Origin: Diphasiastrum complanatum | Lineage: Eukaryota > Streptophyta > Lycopodiopsida > Lycopodiales > Lycopodiaceae | Assembly: GCA_029204225.1 (NCBI GenBank) | Contig: CM055110.1 | Coordinates: 988,675-1,052,674, forward strand | Direction: 5' to 3' | DNA length: 64,000 bases | Shown here: one piece after another, positions 45,550-56,639 of the stretch | Layout: the number at the start of each line of letters is the position of its first letter | Numbering within the stretch: position 1 is the stretch's first letter | Translations under genes and position numbers: made by a program | Notes under the pieces: model-generated | Databases searched by the model: none | Seen by the model: only the letters and a program-made list of their open reading frames with translations | Told to the model about the DNA's origin: nothing

Positions 45550-46076
45550 CAACAAAGGTTAGATCACTAGATAGGTGTCTAACTATGCATAGATGCTACT
45601 TTTAGTTAGTTTCCTACTTTCTCTCTTAACTCCACTCACCACTATACTACTCCTCTTTAACTCTATTCCTCTACACTAACATTCTAGTTTTGGTTGAAGG
45701 GAAGGGATGGAGAAGAAGAGATTGAGAAGAGAAGAGAAAGAGAGAGAAAGAGAGTGAGGGTGGAGGTTAGCTCAAATGCTCCTTATGCTTACTAGAAAAA
45801 CATTCACTATGGCAAACAATAAAACATGAAAATTGAAAGCAATAGAAAACACAACCAAGAGCAATAACAAGTAGTGAATAGCAAATGATGATGCTTCTCT
45901 TCCAAAAATGGTAGAGTTTCTTCCTTCTCATTAAGCATGGAAATAGTGTACAAATGGTGCCTTTTTATAAAATGGGGAAGGCCCTTGCCCCTCAATCTTA
46001 TTGGCTAATATTCACAATGATCCTAACCATTCATCTTGGACCCAACTTGATCCAATGGCCCACAAAAAGTACATTA
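45550..46076. other. Low-complexity remnant between Gypsy pieces
   Basis: Holds a purine-rich tract (about 45705-45765, gaaga/gagaaag) and AT-rich sequence. No gene is recognised. Confidence 0.35.
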
Positions 46077-46359
46077 GAAATCACAAGATTCATGTGAGTC
46101 CCAATTTGGACCCAACTCTAAAAAGTGATCTCTAAGTTTAAAAATGACATTGGACCTCTAATTTTATTTTGATTACAAGGCCCAAGTCAAGTTTATTTTA
46201 TTTACAACTTCAATTGCGTGCTCATTGGGCCATGGGCTTATTCACGCAGGATGTCATGCCCTCACAACACATTTTATTGGAGGATATTATTTATTTACAC
46301 TTTGTTGGGAATACCCCCAACATGACCCGCGACCTGAAGTAGTGCTGGTCCTCGGCACT
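46077..46359. repeat. Repeat F, copy 2
   Basis: Diverged match to 37282-37620, with the edge gggaatacccccaaca and the downstream gtagtgctggtcctcggcac. The minus strand starts tgttgggggtatt, a plausible LTR start. Confidence 0.5.
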
Positions 46360-46959
46360 CTGCCGGTTTAGTAGAGCGTTTTCTTGGACCACCTCTGGTG
46401 GATGAGATATCCCGTAACGTCTTCCATGAAGTTCAGACGGTTCAGTTTCTTCAAGTCCTTTGGCATGTGGAAGGACTTGTAAACTGCTGTCAACCTTTCC
46501 TGATCCACCCATGCTTGGAATCGTTTCGTCCAGGGATCACCAGGGAATATTGCTCGGTAATATACGCGAGCGACTGGCAGCTGGTCTTCGACTTTGTCGG
46601 AAGCGAGCGCCTTATTTGGATCAAAAAATCTGGAGGGAAGGAAATCATCCCATTTGTTTCAATGCCCATTAAATATTCCAAGTCCTGGGCGTAAGTGGCT
46701 GTCGCGCGGACTATGGGATCGGGACAATTGATGTAGTGGCTGGCGAATGCGGAGAGATCAAATGAATACCATGCATTAAATGCAGGTTCAGAGGTTCCCA
46801 CACATGTGGATAGTACGGATTTGGACCCCTACCAAGTTTGGGATCAAATCTCCTCACCAAAATCAAGATTCTAGCTTGCCCTCTCAATACTAGTTTTTAG
46901 CACCAAAACTTGCTAAAAATGGATTTGCATTAGATCAATGGCTTGTGCTCTTGTACTTG
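46360..46959 (-). other. Interior remnant of a minus-strand LTR element
   Basis: Two minus-strand frames (46801-46490 and 46512-46291) look protein-like but match no domain I recognise. The stretch near 46795-46820 has cccacacatgtgg followed by tagtacgg, echoing the leaders of families A and E. Confidence 0.3.
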
Positions 46960-46971
46960 GATCTGATACCA
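46960..46971 (-). other. Primer binding site, minus strand
   Basis: gatctgatacca is the complement of tggtatcagatc, one base off the initiator-Met primer site. It is followed on the minus strand by caagtacaagag, like family A. It implies that the DNA to the right (46972 on) is the 5' LTR of a leftward-facing element. Confidence 0.6.
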
Positions 46972-46984
46972 TGTGAAAGTAATG

Positions 46985-47104
<120 letters not shown>

Positions 47105-47305
47105 CTCCATCCATACTCTTGCAAAGGGACTTGAAATTATGTTTAGATCTTAACAAATGTAATCTGCCAAGATCTAAAAATATTTTATGTTTCTCTTACC
47201 ATTTGAGTTAATCATATAGTCAAGATATATACGAGAGCTTGTTGGATATATTCAATTTAAGCGATAGTGGTGGGCTAGTAGAATGCCTAGAGTTCAAATA
47301 GATAT

Positions 47306-47328
47306 CTTGACGAACATTGTTCGTCAAG
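47306..47328. other. Hairpin 1 (unit 1)
   Basis: Arms cttgacgaac and gttcgtcaag pair perfectly around loop att. Two further base pairs extend the stem to 47304-47330. Confidence 0.8.
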
Positions 47329-47341
47329 ATTCAAGAATGAT

Positions 47342-47533
<192 letters not shown>

Positions 47534-47731
47534 CTCCATCCATACTCTTACAAAGGGACCTGAAATCACATTTATATCTTAACATTTGTTGTTTGTCAAG
47601 TCCTAAAAATGTTTTATGTTTCTCTTACACTTTGAGTTAAACACCTAGATATGGCATATACAAGACCTTGTTTTAGATATTCAATTTAAGTGATAGTGGG
47701 CTAGTAGAATGCCTAAAGCTCAAGCATATAT

Positions 47732-47754
47732 CTTGATGAACATTGTTCATCAAG
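47732..47754. other. Hairpin 2 (unit 2)
   Basis: Arms cttgatgaac and gttcatcaag pair perfectly around the same loop. Compared with hairpin 1, one position changed in each arm and pairing is kept. Confidence 0.8.
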
Positions 47755-47779
47755 GTTTATGAATGAATAAAAGAATAAA

Positions 47780-47810
47780 AAATATATATATAGATATATA
47801 TATATATATC
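47780..47810. repeat. AT microsatellite
   Basis: (TA)n with one G interruption, immediately right of the second tandem unit. Confidence 0.7.
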
Positions 47811-48805
47811 AACTCTAGTTCATATCTAAACTCTTGTCTTAGTACAATTTATGCTCTTGTTTCTCAAAATTCATGATTTAGTATTCTTTTGTTTAATCCG
47901 TCTCGCTCACGAATATGTTCATATGCAATTCTAGTTTAGCAACTGTTTTTTTTGTTCTTGTTTTTTCAGACATGGACATTACTGGCGCAAAAGCTAATGA
48001 ATCATCTTCTACACTTTTGGAGCATTCAAATTCATCAATTCTTCCTGAAATGAACATTGTAGTTTCAGAGCGGGTTGATGTGTCTGACAAAAATATGTGG
48101 TATATAGAATCGTTGGACCAAATCAAGAAAATGGAAATATTTTTTTGTTTATGAATCTTGGTACTGGAGAATTTAAATGTTATGGATGCATGCTTAGTAT
48201 GGAAATTATTGTCTCAACACAAGGAATTCCATGCTTGTTTGCATGTGTTGAGCATCAACGTCAAAAGGACATACAAGGTTTGGAGCTGAAGTTTGTATCA
48301 TATGTTCCTATTAAGATGGTTCCTAGTTTAAACAATATTGAAGGGTCCATGTCTCGCATGGGTTGGAAGATACCAAATTACACTAATCATATTGATAAAT
48401 TTGGTATCACTTCTGCTGATGAGATTGTTATAGCTTTTAAGAAAGTTAAAAAAATGCAATTGCGAGCTGGAAAGTATCTAGTTCAAGAGTTGTAAAAAAT
48501 GTTATCAAAGATGCTTTGAAGAGAAAATCTTATGAGCTGATAACAAGTGATTTTATATTGAAGAGAACTGTACACTTGACAACATCTGAGATAGAAGAAT
48601 ATGTAAAAATGCGCGAAACAAAAGACATCATAGATAACATCAAGATAGGGATAGTAAAAAAAAGGAGGAAATCGTCAAAAATAATGTAGCTAGATGTGGT
48701 AAATAAGTATTCTTCAAAAAGAAGTAAAAAATCTATGAACGCCAAAGAAGAAAATGTGGAGAATACTTAAAAAAGACAGGCTGAAATGGGATCTTCTAGT
48801 AAATC

Positions 48806-49162
48806 TTGAGTGGTAGCAAAGGTCAGGTGTGGTGGGATCAGTTTAAAGACATGTATCCTTTTGGTATGAAAAAAACATTCCAAATTCCAGCTTCTATATG
48901 TGATCCAACCGATGTTCACATTGTTTATAGCCCTTTAAATAAGCACCACCTTCATCAACTGATGATCATGTTTGCAAAAAAGCCACAATTGGTTGACATG
49001 ATTGCTGATCTTGTTCCATATGATGTTAAAACGAGAAGAATGCTTTGCAAAGATGAAATCAAAGAAGAGATGTATCTCTGGATAACATTCAATTACAGCT
49101 GCAAGGAAGCTATTGGAAGTACCTCATTGCTCGTCATATTTTTTGAGAATTTTTGGTCATAG
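48806..49162 (+). CDS. Unrecognised frame, 118 codons (part of the decayed region)
   Basis: MSGSKGQVWWDQFKDMYPFG to about YLWITFNYS reads as globular protein (IPASICDPTDVH, SPLNKHHLHQL, AKKPQLVDMIADLVPYD). The last ~20 codons are probably out of frame, because a neighbouring frame gives RKLLEVPHCSSYFLRIFG. Confidence 0.3.
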   Translation: MSGSKGQVWWDQFKDMYPFGMKKTFQIPASICDPTDVHIVYSPLNKHHLHQLMIMFAKKPQLVDMIADLVPYDVKTRRMLCKDEIKEEMYLWITFNYSCKEAIGSTSLLVIFFENFWS

Positions 49163-50058
49163 GACATCTAGAATATTATGTGCTCAAGATGCTATTAGGT
49201 TTGTCAAACTTTCAAGGATGCAAAATGAACTACATCAAGCAATGCTGAAAAAACGCCATATCAAGATGCACTTACTCATGCTCGTCAACATTGGGAGCAT
49301 TATGACTGTCCAACAAAGCCAATTGGAGGACACTCTACAGTGGATACAAAGTGGATGGTATGTCCATATTATTTTATTTGATTTTGAGGTCATTATCTTA
49401 AATATTTAATACTAGTTACTATGTAAATTAATCCTTTTGTCTGATGTTTTGTGTAGGAATACATTGATACAGTCAAAGTAACAATGGAAAAAAATGAGCA
49501 TCAAGCATGATATGCATATGATCCTTTGTGAAAGATCTTTGTTCGATAGACGGATTACAATTATGGACAATTATGATGCTGGACAACTTGCTAGCATTAT
49601 TGGAAATTTGTGTTCTTTGCGTTTTGGAAAAGAGTGTGAAAAATACAAGCCGACAGAACTACACCGTGAGGTAAATTTTTTTTAAAGAGGATAAAGACTC
49701 TAAAAGACCACGAGGACATGGAGGATGTTGCTCTCAACTACAAGTATAACAGTTTTGGGAAATCTTTCAGGCAACAAGAACTTAGTATATGACGAAGTAG
49801 AGAGAAAGTATGGAATACAAGAAGGTACATATAAAAAAATGTATAATTGTACTACTGAGTGGATGAAAAACGCTATCAACAAAAAAAAATAAAACCATGC
49901 AAGAAACTGTGCAAACGGAATTACGATTGGCCTATACTAGGGTGTTTGAAATACAAGAATGCACTCTTGAAAAACCATGGAAAATATGTAATGTTGAACC
50001 TATGCTATCACGTTTTACTGAAGAGGTAGCAGCTTGTGGTAATAACAACAACATTTAA

Positions 50059-50412
50059 TTGGTTATCTTAGACACAACTTCACAAGGGAAAGATGTCGAA
50101 TGGATGACAGAGTCGTTTAAAAGACTGGTGGATTGTATTGCAAATATTCACTCAGGTGATTCGTACATGCTTATTGCATTTGTTCCATATGGTCCTTCAT
50201 TGTACCATTTAGAGAATACCTTGAAACACATAGTAGGTTCATTTTCTATACAATATGGATCGTACACCAAGAGAAACATCCAAACCAAAACATATATTCT
50301 CTGCCACGATCTTTGTATAGTGATGGCATTCATATCCAAGACAGAAGAAAAGAAAGATTGGAATGGTTTAATAGGAGTTGGTTGCAATCAAATGCCATCC
50401 ATTATCTACTAA
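50059..50412 (+). CDS. Unrecognised frame, 117 codons (part of the decayed region)
   Basis: VILDTTSQGKDVEWMTESF, DCIANIHSGDSYMLIAFVPYG and KDWNGLIGVG blocks look like an alpha/beta domain. I could not place it in a family. The frame ends at a stop at 50410-50412 but continues in similar style to ~50545. Confidence 0.3.
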   Translation: MVILDTTSQGKDVEWMTESFKRLVDCIANIHSGDSYMLIAFVPYGPSLYHLENTLKHIVGSFSIQYGSYTKRNIQTKTYILCHDLCIVMAFISKTEEKKDWNGLIGVGCNQMPSIIY

Positions 50413-50682
50413 GAAGTCGAAGATTGTGTTGATGAGGACACTATGGCCGATGTTGAATTATTGGAAGAAAAACCAAAAGCTACAATTTTTGATAAGCCAA
50501 TCATGTATGAACAATGTAAGTGGATGAACCTTCTCCTTAAGTGGATGACAAATATTCTTTGAGTGATTTTTTATTTCTCCAAAAGGTTGAGCAAAACTCC
50601 CACTTGGATGAAAGATCCCCTTTTGGGTGAACGGATTGTCAACAATCTTTTGCATAAATTTGGTGTACTTTGTTGAGCATGT

Positions 50683-51504
50683 TGTGAAAAATGCAAAAAT
50701 AAGCTTGGTAGAGGCCAAAAGTCTTGTATATAGATAAACACACATGTGTGGAGCCTGTTCCCACGTGTGAAAATAGTGTACTTGTCATGTACCATAATCA
50801 TATATGTTGTACATATGATTTAATTCAAGTTCTAGTGGCTAAAATGGCCAAAGACTAGTTTTTTAGATATATGACACATGGCATCAATGTATTGATTGCA
50901 TGAGCCAAATACTTTGGTTAGGTGTCACATCCCATGTGTAGAGGACAGCTCACACATGTGGAATAAGCTGAAGTAGGCGAGTTTTGACTTCTAGAAGATT
51001 TCCAAGTTGATCTCCATATAGTAGAAAATTGGACCAAAAGTTCTCAAAATAGAAGGGTTTGTCCAAGAGTAAGTTTTGCATGATGAATCATCATATGAAA
51101 AAGCACCCTCACACATGTGGTATCAGAGGGATGATCAGTACCACTTATTGTATATATAGAGCCACATTTGGCCATAATCATTATGAAACACCAATCTTGA
51201 CTTTGGAGGCAATTTTGCGTAATTCTCTTTATTTGTGTACATTTGTTTTGATTGTTTTGAGGTTCTATCACAGTGTACTTGATTTTTAGGTTGGAGTCCA
51301 TACTCTGATAGGACTTCACACGTGTGAAACTAGCAAGTACATTTACCTTCATTAACGATTGTTCTTGTTAGGATTTTATGTCTAGAATTGATCTAGATTG
51401 ATCTTAATCTGATGTAGATTGATAGATCAAGTAAATCTAACATCCAATCCCTCTTGAGGATCAGATTAGGATCCACTCTTGGTCCATTTTGTACTTTTTC
51501 CACA
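50683..51504 (+). repeat. AB 5' LTR (family A, 822 bp)
   Basis: Collinear with 1229-2059, starting TGTG and ending CACA. It has the TATA segment near 51150-51160 and TCACACGTGTGA near 51308. PBS tggtatcagagc follows at 51505-51516. Confidence 0.88.
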
Positions 51505-51516
51505 TGGTATCAGAGC
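51505..51516 (+). other. Primer binding site of AB
   Basis: Perfect tggtatcagagc. Confidence 0.88.
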
Positions 51517-52974
51517 CAAGTACAAGAGGTTTTATTGAAATTGATCGGGTTGATCCAAATCAAAGCCAAAATTAGCAGGTTTTAGGAAACTAGTCAAATT
51601 TTGGGTAGCAAGTTGGATTTAATAGATATTCTCAAATTTTTTAGACCAGAACTTGTTGTGGGTTGTAGGAGCCCTTTTCACACGTGTGAGGCCGTACAGC
51701 TCCGGTTTTGGCTAGAAATTTCAAGAATTTGTACAATTTGACTCACACACCCAATTTGAGTAATTTTTAGTGCAAAATCAAGCATTTTTTTATAGAGAAT
51801 CTAATATCTTGATTAGTTCTTGGATTAGATCAGCCAAAAAATTAAAATTGAAGCTTGAATTAGGAGCATTGAATGATTTTCTCTGATTTTTTGAGTGCAT
51901 GTTGAAGTGGAGAGAGATTTTGCCAAAAATCATAGATTAAGGAGTGATATGCAAGGTGAGAGGTTGAAATCCATTGTACCATCACTCTAGATTTGTTCAA
52001 GAGTGATAGGGTCAAGTTTAGAAGCATCAATTTGCTAGAAAACATCTTTGGATCTGTCCTCCAAGGGAAACCTTTGAGAGTTTCTAGTGCATATAGAGCA
52101 TCTATGCAAATCTTTTGAAGAATTTGACATAGATTGGCTTCAATTGTGAGTTCTAGAAAAGAGATTGAGATCCAAGTCCCATTGTTCAACCCTACTCAAT
52201 TTGTTGGAGTGATTGTAAGTTTGAAAAGAGTCATTAAGGAGTCTAGGACAAATGTGTAGAGAGAGATCCAATTTTCTAAGAGTTCCTTCCTTTGTAGAGG
52301 GCAAGATCTAAAGCTCATTTTGTGTTGTTATTGGTAGAGAGTTTGTCTTCTCCTAAGTGATCAAATCTTTCTAAGTGGCATTAGCTCTTTGAAGCACAAT
52401 ATCTTAGTGAGAAAAATCACAACTTTTGATTTTGAATTTCATTCCAAGTCTTAAGAGGTAGAGTCATTGGTGGAATCCAATAGGAGTGATTGAGTATTCA
52501 TGCATGGTTGAAATCTTTGTGAATCTCTAGTTGTCTAATTTTTTAAGCTTTGTGAAAAATTGGTGGTACAGTTTGTTTTCAAATCAAATCAAATTCATTT
52601 TGAATCTCAAGAGTGAGATTATTTGGGTCAAGAGTGAGTCCAAAAGAAGTGATTAAGTTTGATTTTCATGTCTTTGAAACAAAACCTATCTTTTGTTCAA
52701 GAATCTCAAGTGTTGAGAGAACTAGTCAAGTGAAAAGGAAAATATAGGTGTCAAACCTTTTCATATCCATTTCAACTTTCAAAAGGAAGAGTCATTGGTA
52801 TTTGATGAGTCCAATAGGAGATTGGATCTGATTTCTTTTATGATTTGATTCAAAGATTGTGTGCTTTTGTCTTAGTGATCAAAGCAAAGTTTCCAAGTGA
52901 CTAGTCATTAGTGTGAAGATTGATTCTTAGATTTGTGAACTAGATCTTTTGTAGATCATTCTAGATTATTGAAG

Positions 52975-53862
52975 ATGTTCAAATCTAGTCTCTTGAAAGT
53001 CACAAATTACATTTGTAGAATCATATCACAGGCTTTTATTCACATGGCATCAATAGGTGGCATCCTATTGAAGGAAAGAAAGGATCCTAAGTGCAACCTT
53101 TGTGGTAAGGGAGGATATATTTTCTCAAGATGCTACAAAAAGAAGACCAATCCATCAAAGGAGAACCAAAGCAAGGGGGCCGAGGTGAAGGATGGAGCTT
53201 CAAGTTCGAAATGCAAATACAAGAAGGACAAGTCCAAGGAAAGGTGTTTCCTCTGTGGAAAGGTGAATGAGGCTTGGAGTCTCACAAGGACTTGCAAGAT
53301 TTGTCTTAAAGAGTCCATCACAACACATGTCAAATCTTTTGAAATTTTTTATTTGGAAGTGCATTGTTTGGTTCAAGATGCAAAGACAGATGTCACTTTC
53401 ATTAAAGTAACTTGGATTTATTTCATGTACTTGGAGAATAGTCTGCTTGGAACTTTGGACAAGTTCAAACTTATTGTTATTATCCAGGAGAAATCAATCA
53501 AGAATAAGGAGCAATCACAAAATGAAAATAGTTTCATTTATGCTCTCATGTCAATTTATGAAGATCCATTTTTCTTTGAAGAGATTTTTGTATCTCAAAG
53601 ATGGATTAAGGCAATACTAGTGGAGTGTGATGCCTTAAAGTATAGCAGAGCATGTTTTCCTTGTAAACTTACATTAGATATGAAGTCAAGGAAATGGAAA
53701 TGTCTTCATAATGTAGGATCTTTTGGTTTCAATAAGATCATAAATGATGTGTTCATTCATAAAGATGAAAATTTTAAGTTTTCAATCTTAAAGGCAAGTT
53801 GTAAACTTCTTATGAGAATAAGTGAAGCATCCAAACTGGACATTATATCCATAAGCAAGTAG
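52975..53862 (+). CDS. Family A ORF, best-preserved copy (ATG 52975)
   Basis: Long frame with the knuckle CNLCGKGGYIFSRC (Tyr for His, as in element A), Lys-rich linker, and a second motif CFLCGKVNEAW to TCKIC, a CX2C-X12-CX2C arrangement like a zinc ribbon. MASI at 53044 matches the E Gag start, but the whole Gag core before the knuckle is missing. The rest is unrecognised and collinear with 3668-4510. It stops through a one-base loss near 53838 relative to element A. Known: Copia Gag normally has one CCHC knuckle. Inference: a fusion of Gag ends with a foreign segment. Confidence 0.5.
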   Translation: MFKSSLLKVTNYICRIISQAFIHMASIGGILLKERKDPKCNLCGKGGYIFSRCYKKKTNPSKENQSKGAEVKDGASSSKCKYKKDKSKERCFLCGKVNEAWSLTRTCKICLKESITTHVKSFEIFYLEVHCLVQDAKTDVTFIKVTWIYFMYLENSLLGTLDKFKLIVIIQEKSIKNKEQSQNENSFIYALMSIYEDPFFFEEIFVSQRWIKAILVECDALKYSRACFPCKLTLDMKSRKWKCLHNVGSFGFNKIINDVFIHKDENFKFSILKASCKLLMRISEASKLDIISISK

Positions 53863-53876
53863 TTAGCCTTATTAAA

Positions 53877-54332
53877 ATGGAAATACCTTGTCATTTCAAT
53901 ATTGGAAAAATCATGCCAAGTTGTGGTGATTTTTGGAGTTATGTTTCTAGCATAAGTAATCTTGATAATCATAGGAAGTGCATATTGAATGGTCATACTT
54001 GTTGTGATCATTATGAGACATGGAGGTCTTGGATTTCCATAAAAAAGGAGCACCATAAAGAGGATCTTAAGGAGTCATCTCAGGGTTCAAATGTGCCAAG
54101 GATTGAGGAGGAGAATCCTTCTCAAGGTTCAAGTGTGCCAAGGATTGAGGAGGAGAGATCATCTCAAATTGTGATTCCAAAAAGAAACCCAAGAAATATG
54201 GTTGAGTCCACATATGAAGGTAGAGGCAAGCAAGTGGAACTCAGCTCCACTAATGTGCTTATTTTATTTCACATGAATAGCCAAAGGATGTATATGATGC
54301 ACTCAATTCGAAGGAATGGTTTCTTGCCATGA
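53877..54332 (+). pseudogene. AB ORF continuation and linker to RT
   Basis: Continues the A-type module (CGDFWSYVSSISNLDNHRKC, then acidic QGSSVPRIEEE repeated twice in tandem). After 54209 it changes to the pol linker (YEGRGKQVELSSTN), like element C near 8260. This marks the junction of A-type and C-type sequence. Confidence 0.6.
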
Positions 54333-55089
54333 AGGAGGAATATGATGCTTTGATGGCCAACAAGACATGGGAGCTTGTGGATCTTCCATCCAACAAGCAC
54401 AACATTGGTTGCAAGTGGGTTTTTCGAGTCAAGTATAATCAAGATGGCACAATCAACAAGTACATGGTAAGGCTTTTGAAAAGGGTTTTGCTCAAGTTTA
54501 TGGATCTGATTATGAGGAGACTTTTGCTCCAGTTGCAAAGATGGTATTAATTAGAATTAGAATCTATATTGCTTGTTCTTTCAATTGGCAAGTTCCTCAA
54601 CTAGATGTCTCTAATGCATTTTTAAATGGATATCTAGAAGAAGAGATTTATATGGATTAGCCTATTGGGTTCATCCATGACAAAGACAAAGTTTTCTTGC
54701 TCTTCAAAAGTCTATATGGACTAAAGCAAGCTCCAAGGTCATGGTATTCTCGACTTAACACCTTTCTTGAGTCACTAGGATCTAATCTTGGTAACTATGA
54801 TCCTTCCTTGTATGTCAAGTTTTTTGATAGAGATATTGTCATCCTTCTTATTTATGTTGATGATATCATTCTAACAGGAAGTTGTATCAAGTTAGTTGAG
54901 GAAACCAAGATTGCACTTGGAAAAGAGTTCAAGATGCAAGATCTTGGAAAAATTCACTACATATTAGGATTAGAGATTGACTTTTCTAAAGATAAAGCAT
55001 TTGTATGTCAATCCAAGTATGCTCTTTCAATGTTAAAAAAGTTCAATATGTTAGATTGTAAGAGTATAGAAAAATGGATTGAATTGTAA
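54329..55089 (+). pseudogene. AB reverse transcriptase
   Basis: WELVDLPSNKHNIGCKWVF, then a frameshift near 54470, LDVSNAFLNGYLEEEIYMD followed by a TAG stop (54658-54660) where others have Gln, then SLYGLKQAPRSW and catalytic YVDDI. The frame slips again after FNMLDCKSIE. Closest here to element C. Confidence 0.8.
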
Positions 55090-55120
55090 AAGACCCTAAC
55101 AAAGGTGATGAAAGATCCTT

Positions 55121-55828
55121 TTGGACATCACTCTTTTTAGGAGTCTTATAGGCTCCTTAATTTGGCTCACAATAACTAGACCTAACATAAGTTTTAGTAT
55201 TCATAAGTTGAGCCAAGCTATGCAAAATCCTACTATTCATCATTGGAAAATGGCCAAGAGAGTGCTTAGATACATATATTCAACTTTTGATTATGGTTTA
55301 TTGTATAAAAGTGAAGATCTTTCTAATGCTGGCTATTTTGACTCGGATTTTGCACGTGATAAAGCAAATCGAAAATCTACAAGTGCTTATGTCATATATC
55401 TTGGAGGAAACTTGATATCTTGGCTTTCCAAAAAGCAAGATACTATATTACTCTCATCTTGTGAAGCTGAGTATAAGGCACTCACTACTATAACAAAGGA
55501 AGTGCTTTGGATCAAGAGGTTGCTAGTGGAGCTAAAGATAATCATGGAAGATGATCTACCTATGATCATGTGTGACAAAATTTTAACCCAAGCCCTTGCC
55601 AACAATCCGATATTCCATGCAAGGAGCAAACACATCGAAGTTGCACATGACTTCATGAGAGAGATGCTCATTGGAGGGGAAATCTTCTTGGAGCACATCG
55701 ACACATCATCTTGTATTGTAGATTTGCTTACCAAACCTTTGAGCAAGAGTTCCTTCATCAAGCATAGAGCCAATCTTGGAGTAATACCAAGATCCATGTT
55801 CAAGTCAATCAATATACATTGTTTTTAG
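55121..55828 (+). pseudogene. AB RNase H
   Basis: One frame with LIGSLIWLTITRP, FDSDFARDKANRKSTSAY, SSCEAEYKALT and the C-terminal SKHIEVAHDFMRE and LLTKPLSKS blocks. Catalytic residues are mostly present; the first Asp region reads FDSDF instead of SDSDF. It ends just before the purine tract. Confidence 0.8.
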
Positions 55829-55834
55829 GAGGAG
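55827..55834 (+). other. Polypurine tract of AB
   Basis: aggaggag directly before the B LTR. Confidence 0.75.
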
Positions 55835-56596
55835 TGTTGAAATTGACAAATAATCCATCTTGACTTTAGGCTTGCTACAAACTTTGTACTATGCAAGTAT
55901 GTTCTTTCACAAATGTAAATGCCAAAATTGGCTTAGATAGAACTTGAGCTATATGGATTTGATATACCTAGGTCATTGAATACAACTTGCATATAGATTG
56001 TAGACTAGAAATAGCAAAAATATGCTTGTAAAAACTCGTGGCATTTCATATGCATTAATTTTAAGTGATCCATAGTGACATGCAAGGCATGCACAAAGTG
56101 AAATGGACACATGCATGATGATTTGTACAATTCCAGTTAGAACTAGGACACTTGGTAAAAGTAGGTAGAGATACATGCATGAGATGTGACAAATATCACA
56201 TAGACTCTAGTTTTCACTTTAGATGTCATTGAAAGGTGGATGGATGTGGTTCTACCTTGAGCTACCTCAAACTCCATAAATATGTATAGCTATTCTCATA
56301 ATTTTTGATGAAGAACCAAAGCTTTTAGCTATTCCATGCCATTTTGTATCTACACCATTTTTGCTTGATATCTCTCTCTAACTCGTGTTGAGACTAATGC
56401 TCATACACTAATTTCTTGTACTTTTGCTCATTTATGATTCATTGCTATCATTCTCTGATTCTTAGCATGGTAGATTGTGGTTAAGCCATAAGTTTTATAC
56501 TAGATCTTGCTATTCAATCTAGAATCAGGTTATTGTGCTAATCATAAAGCTTAAAAAGATCTATCATACTTGTGGATCATCCCCACATGCGTGAAT
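55835..56596 (+). repeat. AB 3' LTR (family B)
   Basis: Starts tgttgaaattgac and matches the solo LTR at 15854-16533. The right end is uncertain: similarity to the solo LTR fades near 56527, but cccacatgcgtgaattct near 56580-56596 resembles the end of LTR C. Confidence 0.65.
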
Positions 56597-56639
56597 TCTG
56601 GAAATTTTGTCAACTACCACCTGAAGGAAGGAGTATACA

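Larger units (their letters stand above)
47971..50545 (+). pseudogene. Unrecognised, decayed, intron-containing gene-like region
   Basis: Starts after a pyrimidine tract and ttttttcag, a good 3' splice site, with MDITGAKANESSSTL. Protein-like stretches follow in changing frames: 48144-48495, 48806-49100, 49217-49357, then a GT-AG intron-like gap at 49358-49456 (gtatgtcc...tgtgtag) that joins STVDTKWM to EYIDTVKVTMEKNE in phase 0, 49494-49685, 49760-49890 and 50059-50412. Stops and frameshifts separate them. Composition is ordinary soluble protein with HYDCP, GGHST and WMTESF motifs. No domain is recognised, and retroelement enzymes are absent. It could be a decayed host gene or a captured fragment. 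Its right end lies close to the chimeric element at 50683. Confidence 0.4.
50683..56596 (+). mobile_element. Chimeric Copia-type element AB: A-type 5' LTR, B-type 3' LTR
   Basis: 5' LTR 50683-51504 (822 bp) and leader match element A. The ORF from 52975 is the A-type ORF. At 54209 the sequence switches to RT and RNase H related to element C, then aggaggag at 55827-55834 and an LTR of family B at 55835. The two LTRs are not related to each other. Protease and integrase are absent. It cannot have arisen by normal replication of a single element. Confidence 0.8.
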
